Origin: Siphonodentalium dalli
Lineage: Eukaryota; Mollusca; Scaphopoda; Gadilida; Siphonodentaliidae
NCBI GenBank assembly: GCA_032622095.1
Contig: CP136061.1
Location: forward strand, 192,826,369-192,890,368
Direction: 5' to 3'
Length of the DNA: 64,000 bases
The number at the start of each line of letters is the position of its first letter. The stretch's first letter is position 1. A program made the position numbers and the translations under genes. A model generated the notes under the pieces. The model did not search any database, was not told the DNA's origin, and saw nothing but the letters and a program-made list of their open reading frames with translations. Below are positions 13,601 to 22,587 of this stretch, one piece after another.

Positions 13601-16600
13601 TTTCCCGGCACCCAGTAGCCTTATCGGGGACCGTAGTCCCACCCCAAGTCGGGGGGGGGGGGGGGGGGGGGGGGGTGATGGCATCGCCAGTAGTGTTAAT
13701 GTCGTGCAAAACTGTCATGGCAGGTTTGTTAAACAGACATTATGCCCTGCCATCTGGTCAAATTGCATGCCTGAGATTGTGGCTGATGTTGTATAATTAT
13801 GTTTAGATATTTAAATTGACTTATAGTTGCTTTATTATGCTATTAAAGTATTTTTTATTTAAATTTTCTGTTAATTTTTGTAAATGTTTATTATAAATTG
13901 ACAAATTTTGCATGAAAAGGGTTTAAAATTGGACAAGTTATCCCACTCAAAATGTATATTAACATATCCTCTTCAATTTAGTAATAGTATGGTATATAAG
14001 GGTATTCTTCAGTTATACGAGATGCATCAGCTAGTAAAATTGAAAAAAAAATCAAAATTTTTTGGCTTTATTTTGAGGATTGACACTAATTTTCAGGATG
14101 CCTCATATTGGAAAAATAAACAACTACTGCTCGATATAATCCATTTTTTATTTCAGTAAGGTCTATATTTTGATAAAATACTATAAGAAACGCTGTGTTT
14201 CACACATATACATATATATAGGAATCAGGGAGCTAAATGTGTTCTAGAGTCGGGGAGCGAGTACACCGTGGAACCCTAAAGGTGAAGGTAACTGAAGAAT
14301 GACCTTCACCTGATACATGCGACACGTTGTTAAAGGATGACATCGCGTTTATTTGATTTGTACATAATATCTAAATAATTTAAACTGGTGAATGAATGGG
14401 GGAATGGATTTTTGTGAGCGGGAAATTTATTTAACTAGCTGCTGTAGTTCTGGATTTTTCCAGAACAAATTTGGCTGTGGGATAACCCCGTCGTACACTT
14501 GGGGATTTATTTTTAAAAGTAAACACATGACCTATGATTTTTCTTGCATTTTCGTGATCAGCTGGTGTCAATCTAGCTGGGTAAACATCACTGGTATGGC
14601 CTGCAGGCTTCAATTCAGTTAATTTGGCGGAAACGTTAACACTGTCGCCTATGGGAAACCATTTAGTTCAGTGATTCCTATAGGAAAAATATGAATTTTA
14701 CGAAATTTCACGTCTCGCCATGATAAGTTGTTAATTCCATATTTTCTTATTTTCAAATGATAATGACCACATTTTGGACAGATTTAACTCGTTTAGGACG
14801 GGAAACGGATATATCCGTTTCCCAAAACATTACCTACAGGACGGGAAACGGATATATCCGTTTCCCACTTCATGCACTTGTTATCAGCGAATGAATCTTT
14901 TATAATTAAATGTTTGCGCATAGTATCATGTATTTAATATATAGGCCGATCACTCAGTGAGGGGTCCAGGAAGATGTAACCTATTTTTGGCGTCACGTGA
15001 GGGTCGCGTGACGTGATTCGTGACGTCATTGTTCCAAAATGTCGGCGCCTAGTAGCCTAATTCGTAGACGCGTAGACAAGTTTTCGGGTGGTAATCAACA
15101 TGGCAGGTGAATCTTGACCACTTCAGCGGAAGGTCAAAGAAGCGATAGCAATTTAAGTATATTCCTGGACCATATTTTTTGGAAATTAATTACATTTGAT
15201 TCAAAATGTCGCATGCAGACATCTCGTATAGCGAAATTACAGCCCCCAAACGCATAATTTTCCGAAAATCGGTTGCCATGTCAACCGGTCGCAATTTGGT
15301 GGTATATACCCAAATTTTTTGGAAGATTTATAGACGCACGGATGATCACCCGTCGTATATTATGAGTTGTCACGTGGAGAATTCTATCATGACAAATAGT
15401 CTGACCCAGCATTAAATTAACGCATACATTGCTATAAAATGATCTAAAAGTAAGCATTTAACGTTAGAAAACGGGGGTTTGGTGGCCATTTTGAATGGCG
15501 CCCTCTGTCGGTGATGGGTGATTTTCGAGCAAGGTTAGTACCAGATGTTGGCAAAATATTCCTGGATCATTTAACTTTGGAAACCATTTATATTTGATTC
15601 AAAATGTCGCAAACATATCGTCATATAGCGAAATTACAGCCCCCAGAATAATAAATTTCCGCTAATAGGTTGCTATGGCAACCGGTCGCAATTTGGTGGT
15701 ATCTACCCAAAATTTCTAGAAGATTTATAGACTACGGATGATCACCCATATAGTATGAGTTTTCACGCGGAGAATTCTGCCATCGTCTGGCCCAACATTG
15801 AATAAACGCATAAATTGATATAAAATTATATAAAAGTAAGCATTTCTGCAAACAATCTCGTCTGTGAGTAATGTTTTCTCAAAAGAATCACGTCCCAAAC
15901 GAGTTAACATTAACGAGAAGTTGCTTGAGAAGCAGTAATGCACTAATGCAGCGTTACTGACCATAACTCATACATGCTTACTTATCTAAACAATGGTGAT
16001 TAGATGCCGCTATTACTGATCATTGCTGTATCCTTTCTTAATCAGTAGTCAATCATTTACTGATTTGTGATTTTAAAATGACAGAACCAAAAAATAGGCC
16101 AATCAGTGTTCATTTATTTGGTCTGATATCGATTGGACTTTGTTACTGTCTTTGAAGGTTTCACGTTGGTACAAATTTCCAGTGCCTATTTTGCAATATA
16201 ACTCAATCTTGTAATTATTAACCAACTACCGGTAGCTTTCTTTGAATTTTTTCTCTTTTGCTGTGCTGTTTGTCTTTTTCATTATTACCTATTTTTGAGT
16301 TTGATTTAAGTTTTCTCAAAGATTCTATTTCTTTTTCCAGTTTGACCAAATTTTCTGAAAAATGGCCAGATATAGCTGAAAGAATTTTCAGGCCAGCGCA
16401 GACACCGGCGAGGTTCAGTTTATCTCATGCATAACTACTGACAACTAGAATGAGATAAGACAATATATTGAATTTATTGTTGTATGGCGATGGTAACCCA
16501 TTAAATAGAGAGTAATCACTTGACTGAACTGGTGACCTGAAATAATAGGCAGGGACGTTGTACAAACACGAATGTGCATTGCGATCGAGTGTTTTACAAA

Positions 16601-19600
16601 ATAGTCCCTGCCTTCGTGCCTCGAATGAATTATTTCATGTCATCAGTTCAATCAAGTAATTATTCTGTTTATTATATTCCGCTATAAATATCTTATTACC
16701 AAACATCCAAATAATACTGCCAATAAAGCAGTATAGCCATGGCAAATTGTATTTTGATTGTGCATATGAATAGATAGCTAGTTAAAGTGACATAATGGTG
16801 TTAATGATGAACAGTATATGGAGATTAGCAACTGCCAAAAAAGTCCAATTCAAATTGACGAAACAAGTGACACAACTGAAATAGAAAACAAGATGAGCAT
16901 AAAAGTACTGCTTTTATTCACATGTACACTGGTCAGAAAATTGATGATAAGAGAAGGAAAATAGACCACAAGACAATTTGTTTGTTGTAGGGTTGAAATG
17001 ATTAATCGACTCTGAATTTTGCCGTTGACTAGTTGGAACATAGTGTATTAGTTACATGTATAACGTTTTCAAGATTGATTCCGGCATAAACGGTGTTAAC
17101 TGCGCGTAAGTTACTGTAAGTAGAACATTTGGTGGCATCCGGAATTTACAGTTTTACTAGTATAGACACATACGGTGACCCGACTATTAGTATTAATTGA
17201 AAGAATGAAATTGACAACACAATGTCTCACTCGTCGTTTGAGGTCAAAGACATCACTGCGACATGATGGCAATGATTGACGCGGCTTTATCGTTTGTCGG
17301 AGACCGCTTTGATCTAGACACTGTGTATATTTTGATTGGTCTCGCACCGTCGGGTTATGATGCGACGCTGTGTGAAGGTTGCTTAAGGTGACGTCATTGG
17401 TGCTACCGTATATAAATGATACTGACATTAAGAACTGGCTATCGTATTCTACAACGTAGCCTATACTATAGGGCATATTTAGTCGGAACATTAACATTTT
17501 ATAGTGACCCTGCTTGGCACCGGTTTATTGGTGATCAGTGATCACGTGACTAAACGAAATCTCGAACGCTGATATTAAATTTAAACCTTTATAAAAGATC
17601 GTGTTTCTAATCATTATCCACCACATGTCTTACATTCAGTGTGTTGGATAAATATGAAGATGTTTACTGTATTATTTCCCAAATAAATTGGTGTCTATGC
17701 AGGGAAATGCGCTACGCAATAGACGTCATTGCATCAGTCATCAGTGTACGCCATGTACAATGAATTTTCCGTACCATGTTATGTTTGAAAGTTTTGATAT
17801 CGGGTACCGACTAGTCGACGCAACGCGACTTTTTGACCTCGACTAGTCGACTTTGAAATTCACTAATCGTTTCAACACTAGTTTGTTGAACTTATTATCT
17901 GAACATTTCCCACCAATGAATATGAATAATTCTGCTCTTATATCATCTGTTTTCTCTCTGTTGTCTGCTTTTATCACTTGAACACCCCTTCAAATGAATA
18001 ATATATCGTTCCAACGGCAATGTATAGATTTATAACTGGGTGGGAGAATCCATTCAGTATAGAAAGGGTTAATTTATCTTCACCTGCTTTTCCATGTTTG
18101 AATTCTATCTGTTGCATGTTTCTGTTTTTCTACTGTGTTTGAGTAGATCTCCTTGTAGACTTTGACATACTCAGACCTGAAGAAATAATATTAAACTAGA
18201 GTAAGAAGAACCAAAATAATAAAGAAAGAAGAATAACTTTAAAACGGAACTTGTGAACAACATCAATTTTCAGTCATTTTACAGCATCAATGATATTCCT
18301 ACCAAATTTCATTGAGATCAAGTAACCCATGTCTGAGATATATGTGTTGATGAATTGGAGGTTGTGAGAGTTCCCAGATGTTGAAAATTAACACCACGGT
18401 GTCATGTTGGTCGTGGGACATGAGATATCTCATTGTATCCATTATGTTTCAACCCTATTCCCATCAAGCAGTTTGATGACTTTGATCTATTTCTATTTTA
18501 GGTATAAATAACAACAATGAGAATGAAATAATGAGCACACAAAATTTAAGCTGGTTCAATGACATTATGTATTGAATTTTTGTGTTTACATTTAGCAACG
18601 ATGTGTTTACAACCTCCAGAGTATCAGAATTGTAATGGTGTTAAGTTATATGTCGCTTATCCCCAATACCAGATGGGCCCTACATGCCCATCTGGTATTA
18701 TTAACCCAGCTGTTGACTAATGCTGCCATTTTAGAGGCGCTTCACCAGAGCGATTTACACATACCCAACAACCAGGTCCCTATTACTCGTCTAGGTACGA
18801 TGAAGCGAGCACAGTTCAGGTGACCTTGCCCAAAGGTCACAACCTGGCTCGAGATTTGAAACAGCATGTGACTCTATACAACACACATTCTGCTGAATCC
18901 GAGATGATAGTTCACTGGCGGGCACGAACTCACGCGGGTGCGTTAACAGTGTTATATATTATAGACCTGAGTGATGTGTTTAGGCCTGTGCCAATTAAAA
19001 TTAATACAGGGGGGATTAATGCATATCATATGTAAATATGATCTATTTGCACTTAAGTGCAAATCATTTGTCCATAAGCGTAAATGATTTGCACTTAAGC
19101 CCAATGATTTGTGCTTAAGTGCAAATGATTTTCACTTAAGCATAAATATATGCGCTTAAGCGCAAATGACAAAAAATATTTGCGCTTAAGTGCAAATATT
19201 TACGTTTAAGCGCAAATATTTGTGCTAAAGCGCAAATAAGGAATAAATGTGAAAACGGCCTCACATACTTTTTATATTTTATTTATTTGCGCTCAAGCGT
19301 AAATCATTTGCACTTAAGCGCAAATATGTGTCTATCAATTTATTTGCGCTTAAAGATGGATTATCTCTTTAAATAGCAAATTTGAAATAGTTGCGTGGGT
19401 ATAAAATAAGAAATATGCATTGCAGATCCCTGTCCGGAAAGGCTTCTATCAATTAATATGATTTTATTTAGAATATTTTTATTATGAAATGAGATGATTA
19501 ATTGGGACACTTTATTGCTCTATATTTAGAAGACAATTTGGGCGATACCATATTATAACGATAGAGAGCTTTACGCTGTTCCTATAGCTATGCACCGAAC

Positions 19601-22587
19601 ATCAAATGTCCCAGATTTACGTAAGATCTGTGTGCGCACACGGTATGATTTTAGTCGTGCGACTACTGTTTTTATCACTTACGGTAGACCACCGCACACG
19701 ATGCGATCGGATCGTACGATCTGGTTGTTTACTTTCTCGTGAATACAATGGGTTACGTATTATTAACGTAGTGTATATATAGGCTATAGGTATACTAGTA
19801 GGTCTATATTTGTATTTATCGCAGATATTAAATACGAATTTACAATAAAATTTATTTTATATTACAAGTGTTTGTAGTTCTACATGTATAGACTAGTAGG
19901 CCCTATACCTTATTTAATTCCCCACACAAATTCACAATCAGATATTATTTTGACATCAATTTGCTGGTGTCCTGTCAACCTAGCTGTTTCAATTGTAGTT
20001 GTATTGTAGAGGCATGAATGCATTCCGCCGTCCAAAATATCCCGCTACTCTGACTTTGAAGGACACTGCATGGACGCCATGTTGTTGTGAAATAAAACAT
20101 GTGATCGCCGCGTGATCATATTAATAGTTGAATCTGATTGGCTACTTCGAATAAATCGTACGACTCGATCGTACGAAAATCAAATTATTTGATTCCCTGC
20201 AGGACCGATCGTGCGACAAAATATTCTGCGATTTTCTACCACACACGCTACGATTTGACCCGTAACCGGTGCCTGATATTTGTCGTATATATATCGCATC
20301 GTGTGCGGCGTGCTTTACTGGGGGATTTATTCCTTCATGCCATGTCACGGTGGCCTATATCAGTATATGCCAATAAGTAGGGACGTGACAAAAACGACGT
20401 TTTGACGTCGGTGGTTTTGACGTTGTTGTTGTACCGCGATATGCTTGTTTATGGATAATTAAGAGGTTTATTATTGGAATAACTTACTATACAGTACTGT
20501 GTGCTTGTTTATGGATAATTAAGAGGTATATTATTGGATTAACTTACTATACAGTACGGTGTGCTTGTTTATGGATAATTAAGAGGTTTATTATTGGATT
20601 AACTTACTAAACAGTACTGTGTGCTTGTTTATGGATAATTAAGAGGTTTATTATTGGACTAACTTACTACACAGTACTGTGTGCTTGTTTATGGATAATT
20701 AAGAGGTTTATTATTGGACTAACTTACTACACAGTATTGTGTGATTGTTTATGGATAATTAAGAGGTGTATTATTGAACTAAGGCCAAAAAAAATAAATT
20801 ATTTGTTTCCTATTACGGAGCGAAAAAAATCCAGGTAGGTAGGTAGGGATTTTTTTTTTGGTAATATTTTTTTATTTTTTCCCCGAACAGTTAAGAAGTA
20901 CATTAATGCTTACTCTTTATACTTGTGCTAAGGCTGTCCATGTATATTGCAAGTAACTGTTAATTTAGCACAATAATATGATAAGTATTGTCAATGTGGA
21001 CAAACAATTAAATGCCTCCCAGACACTCAACTACATGTACTTGTATGTTATTAATTCAATTCTCACTTAAATATTTGGTCATACGCCTCAGGACCTAAGA
21101 CACACCTCCACTGTCAGGATATCTCACATGCGCCTCAGACACATTGCACAGGGTGTAAATATTCCTCAGACACCCCTCAATTGCATTGAAATATAAAGTC
21201 CCACACCACACTGAAAATGGTACCACAGGCCACACCTTGACTGAGATACCACACCTCCGCATTCAAATTGCCCCCTACTTTGAAGTTCCTTATACACACT
21301 GGCATATGCATGCCTGTACGGTGTATTCACTATTCACCCAAACAAACCAGTAGATAATTTCATGTGCTTTTTAGTGCCCATCCCAGAAGGGTGTTTGATA
21401 TGGTAGACATGCAGTCAGCTTCATACTGTCTCTATACATACTAGTAACTATGCATGAACACTATGAATCCTTGATTGACTGGGAAGAGGAACTCTAAATT
21501 CTGATATAGAAAGTCTTCTACATGTACTAGTATATTGGTCTCTAACAAATAAGACTTCTTCCCATAAGACATGGGAGTATCAGTTGAACAAACAAGATTA
21601 CCACAGGCAGGTTTTAAAGACTGCAGATTTATTGGTGTTGAATGTGGAATCATCTGCACAACCACAAATGGACATGTATTTTAATAGAAGTAAATTGTTA
21701 TTGAAAATTCCATCTAAAATTATTGCTGCTTAATGTAAACATAGTATATAGTATATATTTAGAGATATAGATGTGTTTACATGCCAATTACATGCATTAA
21801 AAAAAAAAAAAATTTGAAAAAAAAAGTCCAGGTCGGCCCAATTTCGGCAGGTCGGTCGGGTAACCGGAAACACAGATGTTGTTTTTTTTGGCCTAACTTA
21901 CTATACAGTACTGTGTGCTTGTTTATGGATAATTAAGAGGTAATACACCAATATCGCAATACAGGTCAAGGTAAAATTTCTGTTCAATCGGATAATTTTT
22001 GTGAGAGTTATGACCCTTTTTCGACTTAAAGTTTTTTTAGTATAAGGCTATAGACTTGAGCACAGGCTTTGGTAGTTTTATATACCTTTTTCATGAAAAT
22101 TTTATCCTATCTTACTAATAATCTTTATTAGTAAGATAGGATAAAATTTTCATAAAAAGGTATATAAAACTACCAAAGCCTGTGCTTGAGTAATGTGTTT
22201 AGGCCTGTGCCATTTAAAATTAATTTGGGTGGGGGGTCAATGAATTTGAATTTTTATTTGCGTTTATCGCAAATGATTTTCGCTTAAATTCAAATATTTA
22301 CGATTCGGTGGTTAAACGCAAATAAGGAATACATGTGAACACGCGCCGCGGCCTCCCATAAAATCTGTGGCAGTACTGGCACTCCGAGATGTCGTCACAA
22401 AATTTCCGACGAAATATGGTTAACAGTTAATGGAGGTCTATTTAATTCAATATGCCCAAGCCAGTACTGATAATTGTGGATCTACAATGTTTTTTATCGC
22501 TGCCTTTTGATGTTTTCATGTTTTTATTCAAATGAAATACCTGTTGATCCACGGAACAACTCGCATCCCCGCCATGGACGCAGACAT
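1578..22587 (-). CDS. LAS1L: LAS1L/Las1 pre-rRNA endoribonuclease, 5' part (6 coding exons, gene continues left of the window)
   Basis: Las1 is the HEPN-fold endoribonuclease that cuts the ITS2 spacer of pre-rRNA, in complex with the NOL9/Grc3 polynucleotide kinase, during 60S maturation in the nucleolus. Six exons on the minus strand join in phase to 191 residues. Signatures in order: RVVPWIN (residues 9-15); the SEYVKVYKEIYS helix (17-28); DRIQTWKSR (39-47); LPNVVPVAIDCT (48-59); SLAVIRFVNLITDKGQK (90-106); FGVPEWIVNIRHEASH (119-134); and WLKKEYWEKQL (153-163). R129 and H134 form the HEPN Arg-x4-His catalytic motif (RHELTH in vertebrates, as remembered). All splice sites are GT-AG and every phase matches. 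Introns of 4.4, 11.9, 1.4, 2.3 and 0.4 kb are full of repeats. The C-terminal half lies left of position 1, so no stop codon or poly(A) site is visible. The identification is by recall of the family, not by a search. Confidence 0.93.
2128..2238 (-). CDS. LAS1L: LAS1L coding exon 5, carrying the HEPN catalytic motif
   Basis: Acceptor ATTACAG|T and donor AAA|GTAAGT; exactly 37 codons. It encodes FGVPEWIVNIRHEASHGNLP and then AAEWSLQWLK. The Arg-His-x3-His of the HEPN ribonuclease active site is intact. Vertebrate Las1 has Glu-Leu-Thr where this protein has Glu-Ala-Ser between the His residues. Confidence 0.96.
2239..4534. other. LAS1L intron 4
   Basis: Holds homopolymer C or G runs near 2319, 2435 and 2620. 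From about 3967 to 4435 it carries copies of the 'TTATCTGAACATTTCC' TTAA-MITE family (second copy seen at 43897-44145). The open frame at 2971-3291 has no recognisable domain or splice context and is not called. The rest is unassigned AT-rich intron. Confidence 0.5.
4535..4604 (-). CDS. LAS1L: LAS1L coding exon 4
   Basis: Acceptor TTACAG|A and donor GAT|GTAAGT. One base plus 23 codons, encoding RFVNLITDKGQKAF and PIHRLARD. This is the most recognisable Las1 stretch ('ALVRFVNLI(S/T)ER..' followed by 'L(A/R)..'). It ends in phase 0. Confidence 0.95.
4605..6002. repeat. LAS1L intron 3 with a hairpin element (5880-5971)
   Basis: Positions 5880-5971 form an inverted repeat. Its left arm begins TGATTTCTGAAAGGTAC and its right arm is the near-exact complement, around a core of about 25 bp. 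A fragment of the 'TTATCTGAACATTTCC' MITE family lies near 5395-5515. The remainder is unassigned. Confidence 0.6.
6003..6146 (-). CDS. LAS1L: LAS1L coding exon 3
   Basis: Acceptor TATATCTAG|G and donor AG|GTGAGT. One base, 47 codons and two bases. It encodes RLPNVVPVAIDCT (helix 3) through MNYSLAVIR. The open frame continues past the acceptor to 6181, but using that longer version breaks the phase with exon 2. The acceptor at 6147/6148 restores both phase and homology (WKSR-LPN). Confidence 0.93.
6236..6585. repeat. 'GAGGTCCCCAGAGGGTGAATT' hairpin family, member 1
   Basis: A unit of about 350 bp. It contains a degenerate outer pair near 6253 and 6560 and the inner hairpin AGGTCCCCGGAGGGTGAATT / AAATTCACC. 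Related members lie at 10151-10299, 10402-10540, 10725-10850 and 61345-61640. It has the structure of a non-autonomous DNA element; the family is not identified. Confidence 0.6.
7185..7303. repeat. Inverted repeat (hairpin MITE)
   Basis: The arms share GGGGTACATGGAGATTTAA and CCTGGATGT on the left and their complement on the right, with a core of about 20 bp. The outer parts (TTGTTATC.. / ..GATAACAA) are also complementary. It lies in LAS1L intron 2 (18083-6147). Confidence 0.7.
8171..8297. repeat. Partial TTAA hairpin MITE
   Basis: Carries the paired TTCTCTTATATATGC / CATATATAAGAGAA arms and the 'AGGAAGCTCCAGTCATGG' end of the family seen intact at 46051-46276. The TTAA ends are missing. 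Small open frames across it are artefacts. Confidence 0.7.
8700..9960. repeat. Tandem array, period about 155 bp, 8 units
   Basis: The phrase (A/T)AGATGG recurs at 8742, 8908, 9057, 9208, 9363, 9509, 9673 and 9828 (spacing 146-166 bp). Most copies read CCAAGATGGCTGCC. Each unit also repeats CTCGTTCCCATCTACATGTC, ATTTCATGATGATC and GATTTAGTCATGCAAAGAG. Copies are diverged, so the array is not young. The AAGATGGC core equals the textbook YY1 site. A CA-rich stretch (9966-10010) follows. Confidence 0.9.
10151..10850. repeat. Three copies of the 'GGTCCCCAGAGGGTGAATTT' hairpin family
   Basis: 10151-10299 is a near-perfect palindrome: CTTGAAATAGTGTGTCTGTC then GAGGTCCCCAGAGGGTGAAT, and the complement of both on the right. 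10402-10540 and 10725-10850 are more degenerate copies in the same orientation. Clustering of three copies within 700 bp suggests local duplication or insertion preference. Confidence 0.8.
10947..12070. mobile_element. TTAA-flanked element A, copy 1 (piggyBac-type MITE)
   Basis: 1124 bp from TTAA to TTAA. The ends read TTAACTCGTTTAGGACG on the left and CGTCCCAAACGAGTTAA on the right, i.e. inverted repeats of about 17 bp. TTAA duplication is the hallmark of piggyBac-like transposition. Two identical 24-bp palindromes (10963-10986 and 11006-11029) lie just inside the left end. No transposase can be read; the open frame at 11369-11578 is not a known domain. Confidence 0.85.
12071..13420. repeat. 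Segment B, copy 1 (tandemly duplicated, TTAA at each joint)
   Basis: 1350 bp between element A and segment B copy 2, with TTAA at both joints but no terminal inverted repeats of its own. It has C and G runs near 12209 and 12300. Its left edge reads as an open stretch of about 24 codons (KKKRMDSPVDSKESDKSG.. up to a GT) that is not identified. Confidence 0.85.
13421..14787. repeat. Segment B, copy 2
   Basis: 1367 bp, nearly identical to 12071-13420. The differences seen are in the length of the C run (near 13553) and the G run (13651-13674, about twice as long), plus single substitutions such as the GTGAATTTGG/GTTAATTTGG pair that shortens an open frame. The shared open frames (12541/13908, 13025/14392) are duplicated noncoding sequence. 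Confidence 0.9.
14784..15907. mobile_element. TTAA-flanked element A, copy 2
   Basis: 1124 bp, the same length and orientation as 10947-12070, with almost no substitutions seen (for example ATTCATGG versus ATTCCTGG). It ends in TTAA at 15904-15907. It closes the A-B-B-A block inside LAS1L intron 2. Confidence 0.88.
15908..16987. other. LAS1L intron 2, mostly unassigned; inverted repeat at 16511-16665
   Basis: The only structure seen is an inverted repeat with arms ACTTGACTGAACTGGTGACC .. AGGCAGGGAC and their complement, separated by a CGATCG-containing core. The 63-aa open frame at 16850-17041 has no family signature. Confidence 0.55.
16988..17880. mobile_element. hAT-type non-autonomous transposon with perfect 8-bp target duplication
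   Basis: 893 bp. The ends are TAGGGTTGAAATGATTAATC on the left and the complement of TAGTGTTGAAACGATTAGTG on the right. It is flanked on both sides by GTTTGTTG (16980-16987 and 17881-17888), the 8-bp duplication expected for hAT. It sits in the outer end of a 'TTGTTGAACTTATTATCTG' MITE. The 128-aa open frame on the minus strand (17111-17497) lies inside and shows no hAT transposase motif. Confidence 0.92.
17881..18075. repeat. Fragment of the 'ACTTATTATCTGAACATTTCC' MITE family
   Basis: Carries TGAACTTATTATCTGAACAT and, at the other end, CAGTATAGAAAGGGTTAA, the right terminus seen in the complete 249-bp copy at 43897-44145. The hAT element inserted at its left side. It ends about 10 bp before the donor of LAS1L exon 2. 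Confidence 0.8.
18084..18176 (-). CDS. LAS1L: LAS1L coding exon 2
   Basis: Acceptor TTTCTTCAG|G and donor AG|GTGAAG. The exon contributes one base, 30 codons and two bases, so its phase fits both exon 1 and exon 3. It encodes SEYVKVYKEIYS followed by QKHATDRIQTWKS, the family's N-terminal helical pair. The usual Glu-Trp is Glu-Tyr here. The exon lies just upstream (in the gene's direction) of a TTAA MITE whose terminal sequence starts about 10 bp into the intron. Confidence 0.92.
18177..20440. repeat. LAS1L intron 1, distal part: palindromic short repeats (19040-19350)
   Basis: Between about 19040 and 19350 the sequence is a run of imperfect copies of TTTGCGCTTAAGCGCAAA and one-base variants (TTTGCACTTAAGTGCAAA), separated by a few bases. 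Single copies recur near 22260-22325 and 23490-23590. 18662-18702 is a small hairpin (CCAGATGGGC / GCCCATCTGG). 18770-18900 resembles a tRNA-SINE-type tail ('CCTTGCCCAAAGGTCACAAC'), low confidence. A 19.6-20.3 kb stretch rich in CGTACGA/TCGTACG is not assigned. Confidence 0.65.
20441..20782. repeat. 60-bp tandem repeat, about 6 copies
   Basis: The unit begins TGCTTGTTTATGGATAATTA and continues AGAGGTTTATTATTGGA..; the period is exactly 60 bp. A further partial unit lies at 21894-21943, showing that the Harbinger-type element at 20783-21893 inserted into the array after it formed. Confidence 0.95.
20783..21893. mobile_element. PIF/Harbinger-type MITE inserted in the 60-bp array
   Basis: 1111 bp beginning GGCCAAAAAAAATAAATTAT and ending with the complement of GGCCAAAAAAAACAACATCT. 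The flanks are TAA on both sides (20780-20782 and 21894-21896), the 3-bp TWA duplication of Harbinger elements. The array sequence is continuous once the insertion is removed (GAAC-TAA-CTTA). No transposase frame was seen; 21441-21665 (minus) is an unrelated short frame. Confidence 0.88.
22059..22185. repeat. Near-perfect 127-bp palindrome
   Basis: The arms start AGCACAGGCTTTGGTAG and are complementary to the right arm for about 60 bp around a 3-bp loop in CTAATAATCTTTATTAG. It lies in intron 1 of LAS1L, about 360 bp from exon 1. Such a structure would give a long, nearly unbroken RNA hairpin. Confidence 0.93.
22541..22587 (-). CDS. LAS1L: LAS1L coding exon 1 (start codon)
   Basis: The ATG at 22587-22585 has an A at -3. 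The exon encodes 15 residues plus two bases of an Arg codon, ending RVVPWIN. This matches the short 'VVxW' N-terminus conserved in Las1 proteins, just before the (E/D)W/Y..VY helix of the next exon. The donor is AG|GTATTT. Two further in-frame ATGs at residues 5 and 8 could also serve as starts; the first was chosen because nothing rules it out. The exon is too short to find by ORF length; it was found by looking for the missing N-terminus upstream of exon 2. Confidence 0.85.

Noticed and set aside
10947-15907. Idea that the A-B-B-A block is an LTR retrotransposon with A as the LTRs
   Set aside because: A has its own inverted ends and TTAA duplications; no primer site, gag or pol between the copies.
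17111-17497. 128-residue minus-strand frame
   Set aside because: Lies inside the 893-bp hAT MITE; no transposase motif.
18770-18900. Possible tRNA-derived SINE or tRNA gene
   Set aside because: The phrase 'CCTTGCCCAAAGGTCACAAC' recalls SINE tails, but no A/B box pair or cloverleaf could be drawn.
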